From a virus: a stretch of DNA of 44,180 nt. The translations under genes and the position numbers were made by a program. Positions 29,197 through 38,324 of the stretch are shown here, in pieces. Numbering within the stretch: position 1 is the first letter of the stretch; every line of letters starts with the position of its first letter. The stretch covers positions 1 to 44,180 of the IMG/VR virus record IMGVR_UViG_3300031276_000004. One strand, given 5' to 3'. The notes under the pieces are model-generated. The model was not told where the DNA came from. It saw only the letters and a program-made list of their open reading frames with translations, and made no database searches.

Positions 29197-30891
29197 ATGG
29201 GCATTGTTAGATTAAAAGATGTTAGAAGAATGCAAAGATTTGCAAAATATGATTTGAATAATGTTAATAAAAACTGGAATAGATTAGTTGATATTGGCAA
29301 TTTAACTCCAAATTTTAAGACTCTTGGTCCTTATGATGGAATTAAAGACGCGTGGAAAGATGAGCCTTGTTATATTGTAGGGGCAGGAAAAGAAGCTGAG
29401 TTAGTTGATTTGTCAAAATTAAATAAATGCCATACTATAGGCATAAATCATATGATTGAGTATTATGATAAGTTTGAATGGTTTTTTTTTCTTGATAATA
29501 GATTTCTTGAAAAAACAACTTATGATATCAACAAATTTAAAGGGAAAATATTTCAGAAAAATACAACCGATTTTCTATCTAATCATTTGGATTGTGTTAG
29601 ATTTAAAATCAAACAAATAAATGATTTCCCTACACTAAATATAGAAGATGGTCTATATAATGGCGCGATGTCTGGAATATCGGCATTAAATCTAGCTCTA
29701 ATTTCTGGTGCTAATCCAATATACTTAATAGGCTGTGATGTCCCGCGTTATATTAAAAGCGAAAACTATCATTATGGCGAATATAATGGAGAGATAAAAA
29801 CTGATAAAAAATTAAATAAATATATAGGTGCTCTTGGGTATTATGAAAAATTCACTCAGTGGAAAAATAGAATAATTAATGTTACAGAAGACGGAAGAAA
29901 TAATTTTTTTGAAAACATTAAATCAAAAGATATGCCAATCGTAGAAACGGATAAAAGAAAATCTATAATTGAAATAACGGGAAGAAAACCTATTATATGT
30001 CAGATAGGCGGCATGAATACAATAAATGAAATGGGTGATATATCAAGATACATATACGAAAAAACTGATGGTGTACACAAATTTTGCAATATAAATGAAA
30101 ATGTCCCTGATGCTGATCTGTATATTGTAGAATCATTTTTAAATGGTGCAGATAAATATACAAATTTTAAAAAGCCTAAAAAAGATTGTAAACTTATTAG
30201 CATTATTCATACGTCAGGGAAAACAAGCCCATCTATTGATAGCGATGCCGTTGTTACTATTACTAATGCCTGGAAAAGTATTATAAGGACAAGGGGTTGG
30301 GAATCAACTATGATTTATCCAGGTATTGACATTAAAAAATACAATCTTGAACCTGATTATAACAATAAAAATTTTGGAAGAATAACAAGATATAGCCCAG
30401 GGAAAGTGCATCCTCATTCTTATAATATTACAAACAATATCTTAAATGCCGTGCCAGGATCAAAATGTATAATGTTCATGAATAATAATGGAATATTCAA
30501 AGAGTCTGACAATATAAAAGTTTATAAATCTATTAAAATAAATGAAATAGAAAAAAAGGTTCAAAAACTTAATCAATTATCAATGTTTGTTGATATACAT
30601 AATACATTTCAAGAGACATTCAGCTTGGGATTATTAGAGGCAATGGCTTCTGGGCTTCCTATATTTTTGTACAGCAAAGTTGATCAACCAGCAATGAAAG
30701 AAGTTATATCAGACATAGGATTTTATTTTAATGATTTGTCGTTATTGGAAAAAGAGATAATTAAAAGACTACCAGATTATGAATTCAAAAAAGAATATGG
30801 GCAAAAAGCAAAGCAGAGGGCTTCAGAATTTTCTATAAAAAAAATGGTAGACTCTTATAATAAATTGTTCAAGGATGTGTTATATGGTTAA
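29197..30891 (+). CDS. Two-domain glycosyltransferase (Maf/DUF115- or GT42-like plus GT4-like)
   Basis: 564 aa. N-terminal domain (~45-250): CYIVGAGKEAELVDLSKL, TIGINHMIEYYDKF and NGAMSGISALNLALISG before PIYLIGCDVPRY. This is the Rossmann-like arrangement of DUF115 (Maf) and GT42 sialyltransferases, which use CMP-nonulosonic donors. C-terminal domain (~380-560): GT-B fold with SLGLLEAMASGLP, the E-x7-E-type donor site of GT4. It heads the CMP-sugar cassette with GAGAGG before ATG. It likely transfers the phage-made sugar to a virion or wall target. Confidence 0.75.
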   Translation: MGIVRLKDVRRMQRFAKYDLNNVNKNWNRLVDIGNLTPNFKTLGPYDGIKDAWKDEPCYIVGAGKEAELVDLSKLNKCHTIGINHMIEYYDKFEWFFFLDNRFLEKTTYDINKFKGKIFQKNTTDFLSNHLDCVRFKIKQINDFPTLNIEDGLYNGAMSGISALNLALISGANPIYLIGCDVPRYIKSENYHYGEYNGEIKTDKKLNKYIGALGYYEKFTQWKNRIINVTEDGRNNFFENIKSKDMPIVETDKRKSIIEITGRKPIICQIGGMNTINEMGDISRYIYEKTDGVHKFCNINENVPDADLYIVESFLNGADKYTNFKKPKKDCKLISIIHTSGKTSPSIDSDAVVTITNAWKSIIRTRGWESTMIYPGIDIKKYNLEPDYNNKNFGRITRYSPGKVHPHSYNITNNILNAVPGSKCIMFMNNNGIFKESDNIKVYKSIKINEIEKKVQKLNQLSMFVDIHNTFQETFSLGLLEAMASGLPIFLYSKVDQPAMKEVISDIGFYFNDLSLLEKEIIKRLPDYEFKKEYGQKAKQRASEFSIKKMVDSYNKLFKDVLYG

Positions 30892-31546
30892 TATTAGCTG
30901 TATTAGCTTGGCAAGAAAAGGATCAAAAAGAATCCATGGAAAAAATTTTAAAAGTTTTTGTGGAAAACCGTTAATTCACTACACTGCTGAAATAATGGAA
31001 AAATTAAATTTAAAGTCATATATAATGACAGATTTTGATGATATTAAAAATTATGTTTCTAATAATTTTAACAATGTAAAAATAATTGATATGCCTGAAA
31101 GGTTTGGTTTAGATAAGCACGATGTAAATGGTTCAATAAAATATATTGATAGCATTGTAAAAGCTGATATTTATATTCTATTACAAGCTACGTCTCCAAT
31201 AAGAAATTTTAATTTAGTTTCATTATGGATTGATGATTTTTTAAAAAATGATAAAGAGTCAGGGTTTTCTGTTAAAAAACTAGACAGTAAATATATATGG
31301 AATGAACATGGTAAGTGTATAAATTTTGATCAATCGTTAAGAGACGGAAACGGAACAAAAAAAAATAATATATATGCAGAAAATGGGGCTTTTTATATTT
31401 TCAAAAAAAGCGCAATAGACAAAAAGCATATTATTACAGATTCAAGGATTGTGTATTTTGATGATTATCTAATAGACTTGGATACCGTTGAAGATTGGGT
31501 AAAGGCAGAAAAATTATATATGGAGATACATAATGAAAAAAATTAA
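30884..31546 (+). CDS. CMP-nonulosonate cytidylyltransferase (NeuA-like)
   Basis: 220 aa from ATG 30884, 8 bases after AAGGA and overlapping the upstream stop. Cytidylyltransferase motifs: ARKGSKRIHGKNFKSFCGKP (nucleotide loop; canonical ARGGSKGIPGKN) and YILLQATSPIR. It ends with IVYFDDYLIDLDTVEDWVKAE as in NeuA/PseF/KdsB enzymes. It activates a sialic-type acid with CTP. Next to NeuB- and NanE-like genes, Neu5Ac or a relative is the best substrate guess. Confidence 0.85.
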   Translation: MVNISCISLARKGSKRIHGKNFKSFCGKPLIHYTAEIMEKLNLKSYIMTDFDDIKNYVSNNFNNVKIIDMPERFGLDKHDVNGSIKYIDSIVKADIYILLQATSPIRNFNLVSLWIDDFLKNDKESGFSVKKLDSKYIWNEHGKCINFDQSLRDGNGTKKNNIYAENGAFYIFKKSAIDKKHIITDSRIVYFDDYLIDLDTVEDWVKAEKLYMEIHNEKN

Positions 31547-32027
31547 ATTATTTCTTAGCGATATAGATGGAACACTCACAGACGGATATGTCTATTATTC
31601 TGAGTCAGGAGAAGAATTGAAAAAATTTTCTCATAGAGACGGGAGAGGGTTTCACTTGTTACATGAGATTGGAATTGAATGTGGCCTTATAACGTCAGAA
31701 ACAGGCGGAATAAATCGAGCAAGGTTTGATAAGTTTAAAAAACTTGGAACTGTTAACTTTTTTTCTGATTCTTCGTATGGGGAAGGGAAAGTTGAAAAAA
31801 TAAAACATATTCAAAAGATTCTTAATATATCAAATGATGAAATTTGCTATATCGGCGATGATACTAATGATTTAGAAGCCCTAAAATATTGCAAATACAA
31901 AGCATGCCCTGCAGATTCTAATTATTTGATAAAAAAAACTGAAGGAATATATGTGTGTAAAAACAATGGAGGCAATGGAGCTGTAAGAGAGTATATTGAT
32001 TATCTTATTGAAAGAGGGTTAGTATGA
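31533..32027 (+). CDS. HAD phosphatase (KdsC / Neu5Ac-9-P phosphatase-like)
   Basis: 164 aa. HAD motif I FLSDIDGTLTDG (Asp 10 and 12), motif II near LITSE, Lys86, and motif IV YIGDDTNDLEAL at ~106-117. Small, uncapped and tetramer-type like KdsC. It would remove the 9-phosphate after the synthase step. Its presence shows that the route runs through a phosphorylated sialic acid, as in Bacteroides and animals, rather than the common bacterial unphosphorylated one. GGAG precedes ATG. Confidence 0.83.
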   Translation: MKKIKLFLSDIDGTLTDGYVYYSESGEELKKFSHRDGRGFHLLHEIGIECGLITSETGGINRARFDKFKKLGTVNFFSDSSYGEGKVEKIKHIQKILNISNDEICYIGDDTNDLEALKYCKYKACPADSNYLIKKTEGIYVCKNNGGNGAVREYIDYLIERGLV

Positions 32028-32845
32028 ATACAAAAATAATAGCAGAAATTGGATATAATCACCAGGGGTCTATGCAAAAAGCTCAAATTATGATGCGTGA
32101 ATCTGCTAAGCTTGGATTATGGGCTGTAAAATTCCAAAAATGGGACATAGATAGTTTCCCGGAAAAAATTAAAAATATTAAAAGAAGCCCAGAAAATAGT
32201 CTAGGTGATACATTCTATGAACATAGAAAAGCAGTCGAATTTTCTATTGATCAGCATATAGAGCTAAAAGAAACAGCAGAAAAAAATGGATTAGTTTATA
32301 TTTGTAGTGGGAAAGATTTAAATTCTATTATAGATTTAGTTGAAAAAATTAAATGTAAATATATTAAACTACCTTCTCAGAGATATAAAGATCATGAGAT
32401 ATTCAAATATCTATGTAAAAATAAACAAAAATATGGACTTAAAATATTAGTAAGCACTGGAATGTGTCATGATAACGAAATACCTCTTTCAGCATGGCCT
32501 AGAGTTGCTGATGTTATATTTCATTGCATTAGCCTTTACCCGGCGCAATTAAATGAGTGCGATTTTGGCGTTATGAAAAAATATAGTTTTTATAATGGCT
32601 ACTCAAGCCATGAGGTCCAGGGAAAAGCTATTAAATATGCAGTAGGACAGGGAATTAAGTATATTGAACGACATTATACATTTGATAAAGAAGCCAAAGG
32701 CTCTGATCATAAAATAAGCAGTGATTATAAAGAAATGAAGCGAATAATTAAAGAAATTAAAGAAGCTGAAATGGTTTATGGCTCTGGAAATAGGGAAATA
32801 ACAAAAAAAGAACTTGAAATAAGAAAATATTACAGGGGTTTTTAA
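32024..32845 (+). CDS. Sialic acid synthase-like protein (NeuB family)
   Basis: 273 aa. TIM-barrel motifs of NeuB: AEIGYNHQGS (7-16), AVKFQKW, SGKD, LPSQRY, VSTGMC, HCISLYPA, NGYSSHE, IERHYTFDK and KGSDHKIS. It condenses PEP with ManNAc or ManNAc-6-P. The C-terminal antifreeze-like (SAF) domain of standard NeuB (~350 aa) is missing. That domain helps shape the active site of the dimer, so this is a minimal form. Overlaps the phosphatase gene by 4 bases. Confidence 0.88.
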   Translation: MNTKIIAEIGYNHQGSMQKAQIMMRESAKLGLWAVKFQKWDIDSFPEKIKNIKRSPENSLGDTFYEHRKAVEFSIDQHIELKETAEKNGLVYICSGKDLNSIIDLVEKIKCKYIKLPSQRYKDHEIFKYLCKNKQKYGLKILVSTGMCHDNEIPLSAWPRVADVIFHCISLYPAQLNECDFGVMKKYSFYNGYSSHEVQGKAIKYAVGQGIKYIERHYTFDKEAKGSDHKISSDYKEMKRIIKEIKEAEMVYGSGNREITKKELEIRKYYRGF

Positions 32846-33448
32846 ATGAAAAAAGGATTGATAGTAAGCATACAAGGATATTCACAGCCTACAACTCAGG
32901 AACTAGCTGAAAAGGCTATTTTGGGTGGTGCAGTTGCTATAAGAACAGATAGCGAAATCAAAATACAGGTGCCTATTATTGGCCTTAAAAAATTATACGA
33001 AAAAAAATATTATATGACAAATGATAGAATGGCTATAACAGATGTTATGAAATGGGCTGATTATGTTTCAATAGACTGCAGGAGCGGAAACAATCAAATT
33101 GATTTAATTGTTTCTCATTGCCATGTTAACAGTTATAAATATATTGCTGATATTGAAAATATAGAAGATTATCATAATTTAGAAAAAATACTTAATAAAA
33201 ATAAGTTAATAAAACCTTCTTATATTTCCACTACTTTTAATGTTTTTAATAATGATAGCCATGAAAAATTTATTAAAGAATTAACGTTATTAACTAATAA
33301 TGTAATTATAGAAGGTGGAATATCTCAAGAAAATGAAGTTTATTTTTATTCAAGAAATAAAAATGTTTCTAATATATGTATCGGGGCAGCAATTAGCGAT
33401 ATAGAAAAAAACACAAAAAGATTTTCTAAGGAATATTTATGCTGTTGA
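32846..33448 (+). CDS. ManNAc-6-phosphate 2-epimerase-like (NanE)
   Basis: 200 aa. NanE barrel motifs: KGLIVSIQGYSQPTTQ at the start, ILGGAVAIRTDSEIKI, VPIIGLKK (active-site Lys region), WADYVSIDCRSG, and near the end NVIIEGGIS (catalytic Glu) with CIGAAI. It interconverts GlcNAc-6-P and ManNAc-6-P, so the pathway starts from a normal cell-wall precursor. Slightly shorter (usual ~220-230). AGGGG precedes ATG. Confidence 0.82.
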   Translation: MKKGLIVSIQGYSQPTTQELAEKAILGGAVAIRTDSEIKIQVPIIGLKKLYEKKYYMTNDRMAITDVMKWADYVSIDCRSGNNQIDLIVSHCHVNSYKYIADIENIEDYHNLEKILNKNKLIKPSYISTTFNVFNNDSHEKFIKELTLLTNNVIIEGGISQENEVYFYSRNKNVSNICIGAAISDIEKNTKRFSKEYLCC

Positions 33449-33659
33449 TAGGACAACCAAAAAGCGCGACAACAATAAGTATAAATTTTTTTGTGATTAT
33501 AGAAAATGGGCACTGTGTATTGAATATGACGATTTAATAAGAAATTATGAAAAAAATATGAAAATTATCTTAACACATATTGGAGTTAATTGTAAAATTA
33601 ATCCGTTGTACAAAAAGAAGTATACAGGTGTAGGTGAAAAACGATTAAATGATAAGTAA
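33439..33659 (+). pseudogene. Sulfotransferase remnant (internal deletion)
   Basis: ATG 33439 opens MLLIGQPKSATT, matching the N-terminal PAPS-binding loop (PKSGTT) of sulfotransferases, then falls out of frame. In another frame the end reads CIEYDDLIRNYEKNMKIILTHIGVN and on to LNDK, a typical sulfotransferase C-terminus (YEDL...). About 200 residues of the normal middle are absent. It overlaps the next gene by 11 bases. Suggests that the cassette once also sulfated its product. Confidence 0.65.
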
Positions 33660-33969
33660 TTATTTGACTGATTTGTGTGATATTTATGATTATTCAGTGG
33701 ATGAGTGGGGAGTTAAAACAGAAACTGTCCAGGAAAATATTAAATGTCGTGTAGAAGATTTTAATAAATTGATAAAAAATGATCAGGGCCAGGAAGTTGT
33801 TGGAGAAATGGAAATAATATTTGATTCAGATGTTTCTATAAACCGTAACAATAAAATAGTAATTAAAACAAAATCCGGAATTACTTATGATTGTGATAAA
33901 AAGTTTATAATTCAAAAATTAAGTTCGGCTGCCATGTTTGCAAAAACTCATACTGAGGTGATTGTATGA
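33649..33969 (+). CDS. Head closure / head-tail joining protein (gp16-like)
   Basis: 106 aa. Small beta-barrel pattern (LTDLCDIYDYSVDEWGVKTETVQENIKCRVEDF...) usual for SPP1 gp16-type stoppers between connector and tail. Follows the cassette directly, so the head-gene order resumes here. ATG 33649 lies within the end of the sulfotransferase remnant. Confidence 0.7.
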   Translation: MISNYLTDLCDIYDYSVDEWGVKTETVQENIKCRVEDFNKLIKNDQGQEVVGEMEIIFDSDVSINRNNKIVIKTKSGITYDCDKKFIIQKLSSAAMFAKTHTEVIV

Positions 33970-34403
33970 TGAAATGGAAATCTGACTTGAATAAAGGATT
34001 AAAGCTATATGAGACAAAAACAATTAAATCACATAATATTGCAGCAAAAAAAGTAGGATTACAATTGCTTAATTATATTGTTAATGGATCACCAAATGAA
34101 GGTGTTACTCCTCCAATACTTACCGGAACATTACGAGGTTCAGCTAGCGTGTTTCTTGGAAACGAATTAGTACAACAAGGACCAAATGGCCCATCAAGTA
34201 CTAGTGGAAACAAAAAGGATACAATTAGAATAGTTTTCAACGTCCCTTATGCAGCAAGGATGCATGAAGAACGATGGAATCCAGGTCCTATAAGCCAGCA
34301 AGCCGGGAACGTAGGAAATAAATTCATATCAAAACACATTGATGGTGATAAAACTGATTTGATGAAAATGTACGCAAAGTTAATCAAGAAGGAAAATGGA
34401 TGA
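33966..34403 (+). CDS. Tail-completion / HK97 gp10-like protein
   Basis: 145 aa. PPILTGTLRGSASVF and VPYAARMHEERWNPG are hallmarks of the HK97 gp10 family, which joins head and tail or terminates the tube. ATG 33966 has GAGGTG upstream. Ends in ATGA overlap with the next gene. Confidence 0.78.
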   Translation: MMKWKSDLNKGLKLYETKTIKSHNIAAKKVGLQLLNYIVNGSPNEGVTPPILTGTLRGSASVFLGNELVQQGPNGPSSTSGNKKDTIRIVFNVPYAARMHEERWNPGPISQQAGNVGNKFISKHIDGDKTDLMKMYAKLIKKENG

Positions 34404-34795
34404 TATATAATTTTGTTGAATATTTAAAAACAGAATTACCTACAGAAAAAATATTCACAAATACAAAAGAAATACAAGTTCCTGAAAGATGTGTTTTTGT
34501 AAAAGAAAACGGCGGCGATATTCAGCCGTGGGTTGGGTATACTCAAAAAATGATACAAATTATAACAAGAGATATTGACGCTGTACGAGCGCGAGAGTTA
34601 AGCTATAGCGTTAAAAATAAATTACATGATAAATTCGGTCTAATATTACCGGCAGTTGCTGTTAATAGCATCCTGTATGGAGCTATACATTCCGCGCAGA
34701 TAACAGCCGAGCAGGAACCACAAAGTATAGGTTATGATGAAAATGGAAATGCGGAATATTCTACAAACTATAAAATAATTTTTAGGAGGGATTAA
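34400..34795 (+). CDS. Tail terminator protein
   Basis: 131 aa. The alpha/beta pattern IYNFVEYLKTELPTEKIF...QIITRDIDAVRARELSYSVKNKLH resembles the gpU/gp17 tail terminator family. It lies between the gp10-like and tail-tube genes, as in most siphoviruses. Confidence 0.75.
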   Translation: MIYNFVEYLKTELPTEKIFTNTKEIQVPERCVFVKENGGDIQPWVGYTQKMIQIITRDIDAVRARELSYSVKNKLHDKFGLILPAVAVNSILYGAIHSAQITAEQEPQSIGYDENGNAEYSTNYKIIFRRD

Positions 34796-34796
34796 A

Positions 34797-35339
34797 ATGG
34801 CTGCTAATCCTCCAATTGGAAATAATTTTATTGAGGGACCTCTTGGTGTATGCCGTGTTAGTTTCAACGGGGTAGACTACGGAAAAACCCTTAATAATAT
34901 TGAAATACAAAAAGACCAGGACATTAAAGAGCTTTTCTACGCTCAAGACGGAACTAAAAGAGCGGATAACACTAGAACAGGCGTAATGTATATGGTTACA
35001 TGCGAGTTCGCTGTTCCTGCAATTGCACTGCTTAACGCTATTGATTCCGGGATATCAAAATCTGGTGCTGGTAATTCTGCTAGCTTCGGGCGTAATTTAT
35101 ACACTCTTTGGTCAGAAGAAACAAGCGAACTTGTTTTGTCAAGAGTTGACTCAGAAGGCGATGCTTATGCTGATAATTTTTTCAAAATGACTTTTTATAA
35201 AGCTCACGGAGAAATAACAGGTCCTATTGTATATGGCCCAGATCAGCAAAGAACTATCCAGGTGACTTTTCATATCTATTTTGATAGCACAAAAAATAGT
35301 TTTGGCTATATCGGATATGAAACAAGCTTGGGACTTTAA
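34797..35339 (+). CDS. Major tail tube protein
   Basis: 180 aa, beta-rich with a long insertion loop. It is preceded by AGGAGG and followed by chaperone frames and tape measure, the invariant order of siphovirus tails. GPLGVCRVSFNGVDYGKTLNNIEIQKDQD is typical of tube proteins that polymerise into hexameric rings. Confidence 0.82.
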   Translation: MAANPPIGNNFIEGPLGVCRVSFNGVDYGKTLNNIEIQKDQDIKELFYAQDGTKRADNTRTGVMYMVTCEFAVPAIALLNAIDSGISKSGAGNSASFGRNLYTLWSEETSELVLSRVDSEGDAYADNFFKMTFYKAHGEITGPIVYGPDQQRTIQVTFHIYFDSTKNSFGYIGYETSLGL

Positions 35340-35360
35340 AAAATAATTTAGGGGTTATTT

Positions 35361-35642
35361 GTGAAACAATTTAAAGAAAATTTTAAAGCTGAAAAAATTC
35401 AGCTATTTGACATTGATGGAAAAGAACATATTATTGAAACAAAGTTTCTGCCGTCATCTACAATTAAAAAGATTGAAACTATTACAGAAGCGTATATTGC
35501 AGAGGAAAAAGGACATGTTGATTACATTCATAATATTATGATAATTATGTTTGGAAAAACTGTTGATTATTGGAAAAAGTTTTCGGTTGATCTTTTGGGT
35601 GAAGTTGTAAAATATGTTCGTAATCCAGAAAAAAAAAATTAG
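35361..35642 (+). CDS. Tail assembly chaperone (gpG-like)
   Basis: 93 aa starting at GTG 35361 after AGGGGTTATTT. Small alpha/beta protein between tube and tape measure. It ends at an A10 tract (35629-35638) that provides A AAA AAA for -1 slippage into the next frame, as with lambda gpG/gpGT. Confidence 0.8.
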   Translation: MKQFKENFKAEKIQLFDIDGKEHIIETKFLPSSTIKKIETITEAYIAEEKGHVDYIHNIMIIMFGKTVDYWKKFSVDLLGEVVKYVRNPEKKN

Positions 35643-35986
35643 ATGATAAATGGGTATATGATCTTGTAATTTTGAAACAAAATGGATTTTCTGTTAAAGA
35701 AATTGATAATATGGATTATTTACAAAAAGAAAGCATTATTCATATTATTAAAAAAAATAACAGAAAAAAAGACATTAAGAACCAATTGTTACTTGCTGAA
35801 TGTATCAATAATGCTTATGTAGGTAGCCAACCAAAAATAAAAGGTACCACTGGAGCACACCAACAGCAATTTGCTAGATGGAAAGAAAAAAAGATGCAAG
35901 AATTATACCAAGATTATCATAAACCAACTGTTTGGGATACTTTAAAAGAAGTCAAACAGAAAAGAAAGAAAATAATAATAAGGTGA
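35636..35986 (+). CDS. Tail assembly chaperone extension (gpT-like, by -1 frameshift)
   Basis: The -1 frame is open from the A10 tract and reads KKLDDKWVYDLVILKQNGFS onward to 35986. It therefore forms the C-terminal extension of a gpGT-like fusion. A TTG at 35672 could give a separate product but has no good ribosome site. The helical, Lys-rich domain binds the tape measure during assembly in known systems. Confidence 0.78.
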   Translation, partial: KLDDKWVYDLVILKQNGFSVKEIDNMDYLQKESIIHIIKKNNRKKDIKNQLLLAECINNAYVGSQPKIKGTTGAHQQQFARWKEKKMQELYQDYHKPTVWDTLKEVKQKRKKIIIR

Positions 35987-35990
35987 TATT

Positions 35991-38324
35991 ATGGCTTTTG
36001 ATGCTGGCAGCGCACAAGGACATTTAATTCTCGACGCAGGTCAATTTTTAGCTGAAATAAAGAAATCTCAAAAAGCTAATAATAATATGACTGCTAGCAT
36101 TTTCAAAGCCAGTGTAGCTTATGACGCATTTAAAAAAGTTCTTTCTACTACTGCCGGTGCCGTAAAACAATCTATAAATTTAGCCAAAGATTTTGCTGAA
36201 GAAAACAGTAAATTTAATACCGTATTCAAAGACGTTGGTAAAAGCGCAAACGATATGCGCAAATCTCTTGTTGATAGTTATGGGCTAAGTAAAAAAGCGT
36301 CTACAGAATTGTTAGCGTCTACAGGCGATCTTTTGAGTGGTTTTGGATTTGCCGGAAAAGACGCTTTAAAATTATCTGGTGAGGTTCAAAAACTTGCCGT
36401 TGATTTAGCTTCATTCACTAATTATTCAGGTGGAGCGAAAGGCGCATCTGAGGCATTGACAAAAGCATTATTAGGAGAGAGAGAAAGTGTAAAATCTCTT
36501 GGCATTTCAATCATGGAAGCTGATATCCAGGCAGAATTATTAGCTCAGGGGAAAGAAAATCTTACAGGATTAGCATTACGTCAGGCAAAAGCTGAAATAA
36601 CACTACAATTAGCATTACAGCAGTCAAAAAATGCAATTGGTGATTATGCCAGGACAAGCGATCAATTAGCAAATAGACAGCGCCAACTTTCATCAGTGAC
36701 AGAAGATATTCAAGTTTTAATTGGCGAGACGTTCACTCCGATTTTGAATGACCTTACAGGGGCATTATTAAAAGGCGCTCGCGGTTTTCGTGATTTTTTA
36801 AGTTCAGCAGATGGAATTGACAAAATAGCAATGACTTTCGGAATACTTTCAGGAACAATAGAAGTCGGGAAACAAGTATTTAAAGATTTGTATGATGTAA
36901 TATCAAAATCGATTAAACCGGCAATAGATAATATTAAAGAAAGTTTTTCAAAATTAACAGAAGAGTCTCAAGGAAATGTAGACGCGATGACTGTTTTCCA
37001 AGCAGTAATAAAACTTGTTGGAATGGGATTATCTATAATAATAAAAATAGTTGCCTCAATTATTCAAGGTTTCATCGATTATTATAATATCCTAAAAGAA
37101 GTCGGGTTATTGATAAAAGATTTTTTTGCGGCTCTTGCAAATCCAACAAAATGGAAACAATTTCAAAAACAATTAAAAGACAGCGCAGATGCTTTCAAAG
37201 ATTTTGGAAAAAATTTGATCGAAAATACCGCCGATGTTATAAATACAGTAAAAGAAGAATGGACAACTTTCCCAGAAGATCTAAAAGACCCTGCGAAATC
37301 ATATGCTGATATTTTTGAAAAAGCAAGTGAAGAAGCTAAAAAGAAATTCTTGAAAAATAAGCAAGAAATGGCTGAAGGTGAAGATAAGTTAAATGAAAAA
37401 ATTGCAAGCTCATCAAAAACAAAACTTCAATCATGGGTTGAAAATGTAAAGTCTGCAAACGCAAAAGCAGCCAAAGCCTTTGAAGAAAATGGAAAAGAAA
37501 TTCTTGATAATGTGAGCTTTGTAGCTGGACAAATAGCTGACGCTTATAACTCAATAGCCAGTGTTGTCCAGGATTATCTTGATAATGAAGTTAAAATAAT
37601 AGAGGCAAAAGGACAAGAAAAACTTTCAAAATTAGAATCAGAAAAAGAAGAAAGATTAACTCAGAATGAGGATTTTTTCACAACTCGTCAGGAACAATTA
37701 TTAGCAGATTATGAGAATCAACTTATTTCTGAAGAGGAATATAACGAACAAAAAGGCTTGCTTGACCAGCAAAAAGCTGATAAAGAGACAGAAATACAAG
37801 CTCAAATGGACGCGCAAATAGCAAAGCAAAAAGATCAAAATAGAAAAAAAGAAAACGCAGCAAAGAAAAAAGCCTTTGAAGCTCAAAAAGCAAATCAAAT
37901 TGCCAATATCTGGATTCAATATGCCATCGGATTAGTAGGATTGTGGGCACAGTCGATAGCTCAGTTAGGCCCTATAGCCGGGTCTGTACTCGCTGGAATT
38001 ATGACAGGTGTATTAACAGGAGTCGCAGTAGCACAAACGGCGATCATTTCACAGCAAAATTTTATTCCTGAACGTAAAATGGGAGGTATGGCCTCTGGAG
38101 TAACAAGAGTTAATGAGGATAATAGGGGAGAAATAATAACTCTTCCAGACGGATCACAGGTAATACCAAATGATATTTCACGCCAAATAGCTAATAATGT
38201 TGGTGGTGGTGGAAAAAACATAAAAATTGAAGTTAATAACCCTCAATTAAATAATAAAATGGACGTAAAGACAATGGTTGATCAAATTATTACAGAAATG
38301 ACCAGGAGGAAAGCTTTTGGATAG
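35991..38324 (+). CDS. Tape measure protein
   Basis: 777 aa. Long helical N-terminus (FLAEIKKSQKANNNMTASIFK), then the conserved region with ASTGDLLSGFGFAG and LGERESVKSLGISIMEA. Three hydrophobic stretches follow, including ~325-360 and a Gly/Ala-rich segment near 650-690. A charged coiled coil (KLESEKEERLTQNEDFF) separates them. If ~0.15 nm per residue applies, tail length would be near 115 nm. It fixes tail length and is ejected with DNA. Confidence 0.93.
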   Translation: MAFDAGSAQGHLILDAGQFLAEIKKSQKANNNMTASIFKASVAYDAFKKVLSTTAGAVKQSINLAKDFAEENSKFNTVFKDVGKSANDMRKSLVDSYGLSKKASTELLASTGDLLSGFGFAGKDALKLSGEVQKLAVDLASFTNYSGGAKGASEALTKALLGERESVKSLGISIMEADIQAELLAQGKENLTGLALRQAKAEITLQLALQQSKNAIGDYARTSDQLANRQRQLSSVTEDIQVLIGETFTPILNDLTGALLKGARGFRDFLSSADGIDKIAMTFGILSGTIEVGKQVFKDLYDVISKSIKPAIDNIKESFSKLTEESQGNVDAMTVFQAVIKLVGMGLSIIIKIVASIIQGFIDYYNILKEVGLLIKDFFAALANPTKWKQFQKQLKDSADAFKDFGKNLIENTADVINTVKEEWTTFPEDLKDPAKSYADIFEKASEEAKKKFLKNKQEMAEGEDKLNEKIASSSKTKLQSWVENVKSANAKAAKAFEENGKEILDNVSFVAGQIADAYNSIASVVQDYLDNEVKIIEAKGQEKLSKLESEKEERLTQNEDFFTTRQEQLLADYENQLISEEEYNEQKGLLDQQKADKETEIQAQMDAQIAKQKDQNRKKENAAKKKAFEAQKANQIANIWIQYAIGLVGLWAQSIAQLGPIAGSVLAGIMTGVLTGVAVAQTAIISQQNFIPERKMGGMASGVTRVNEDNRGEIITLPDGSQVIPNDISRQIANNVGGGGKNIKIEVNNPQLNNKMDVKTMVDQIITEMTRRKAFG

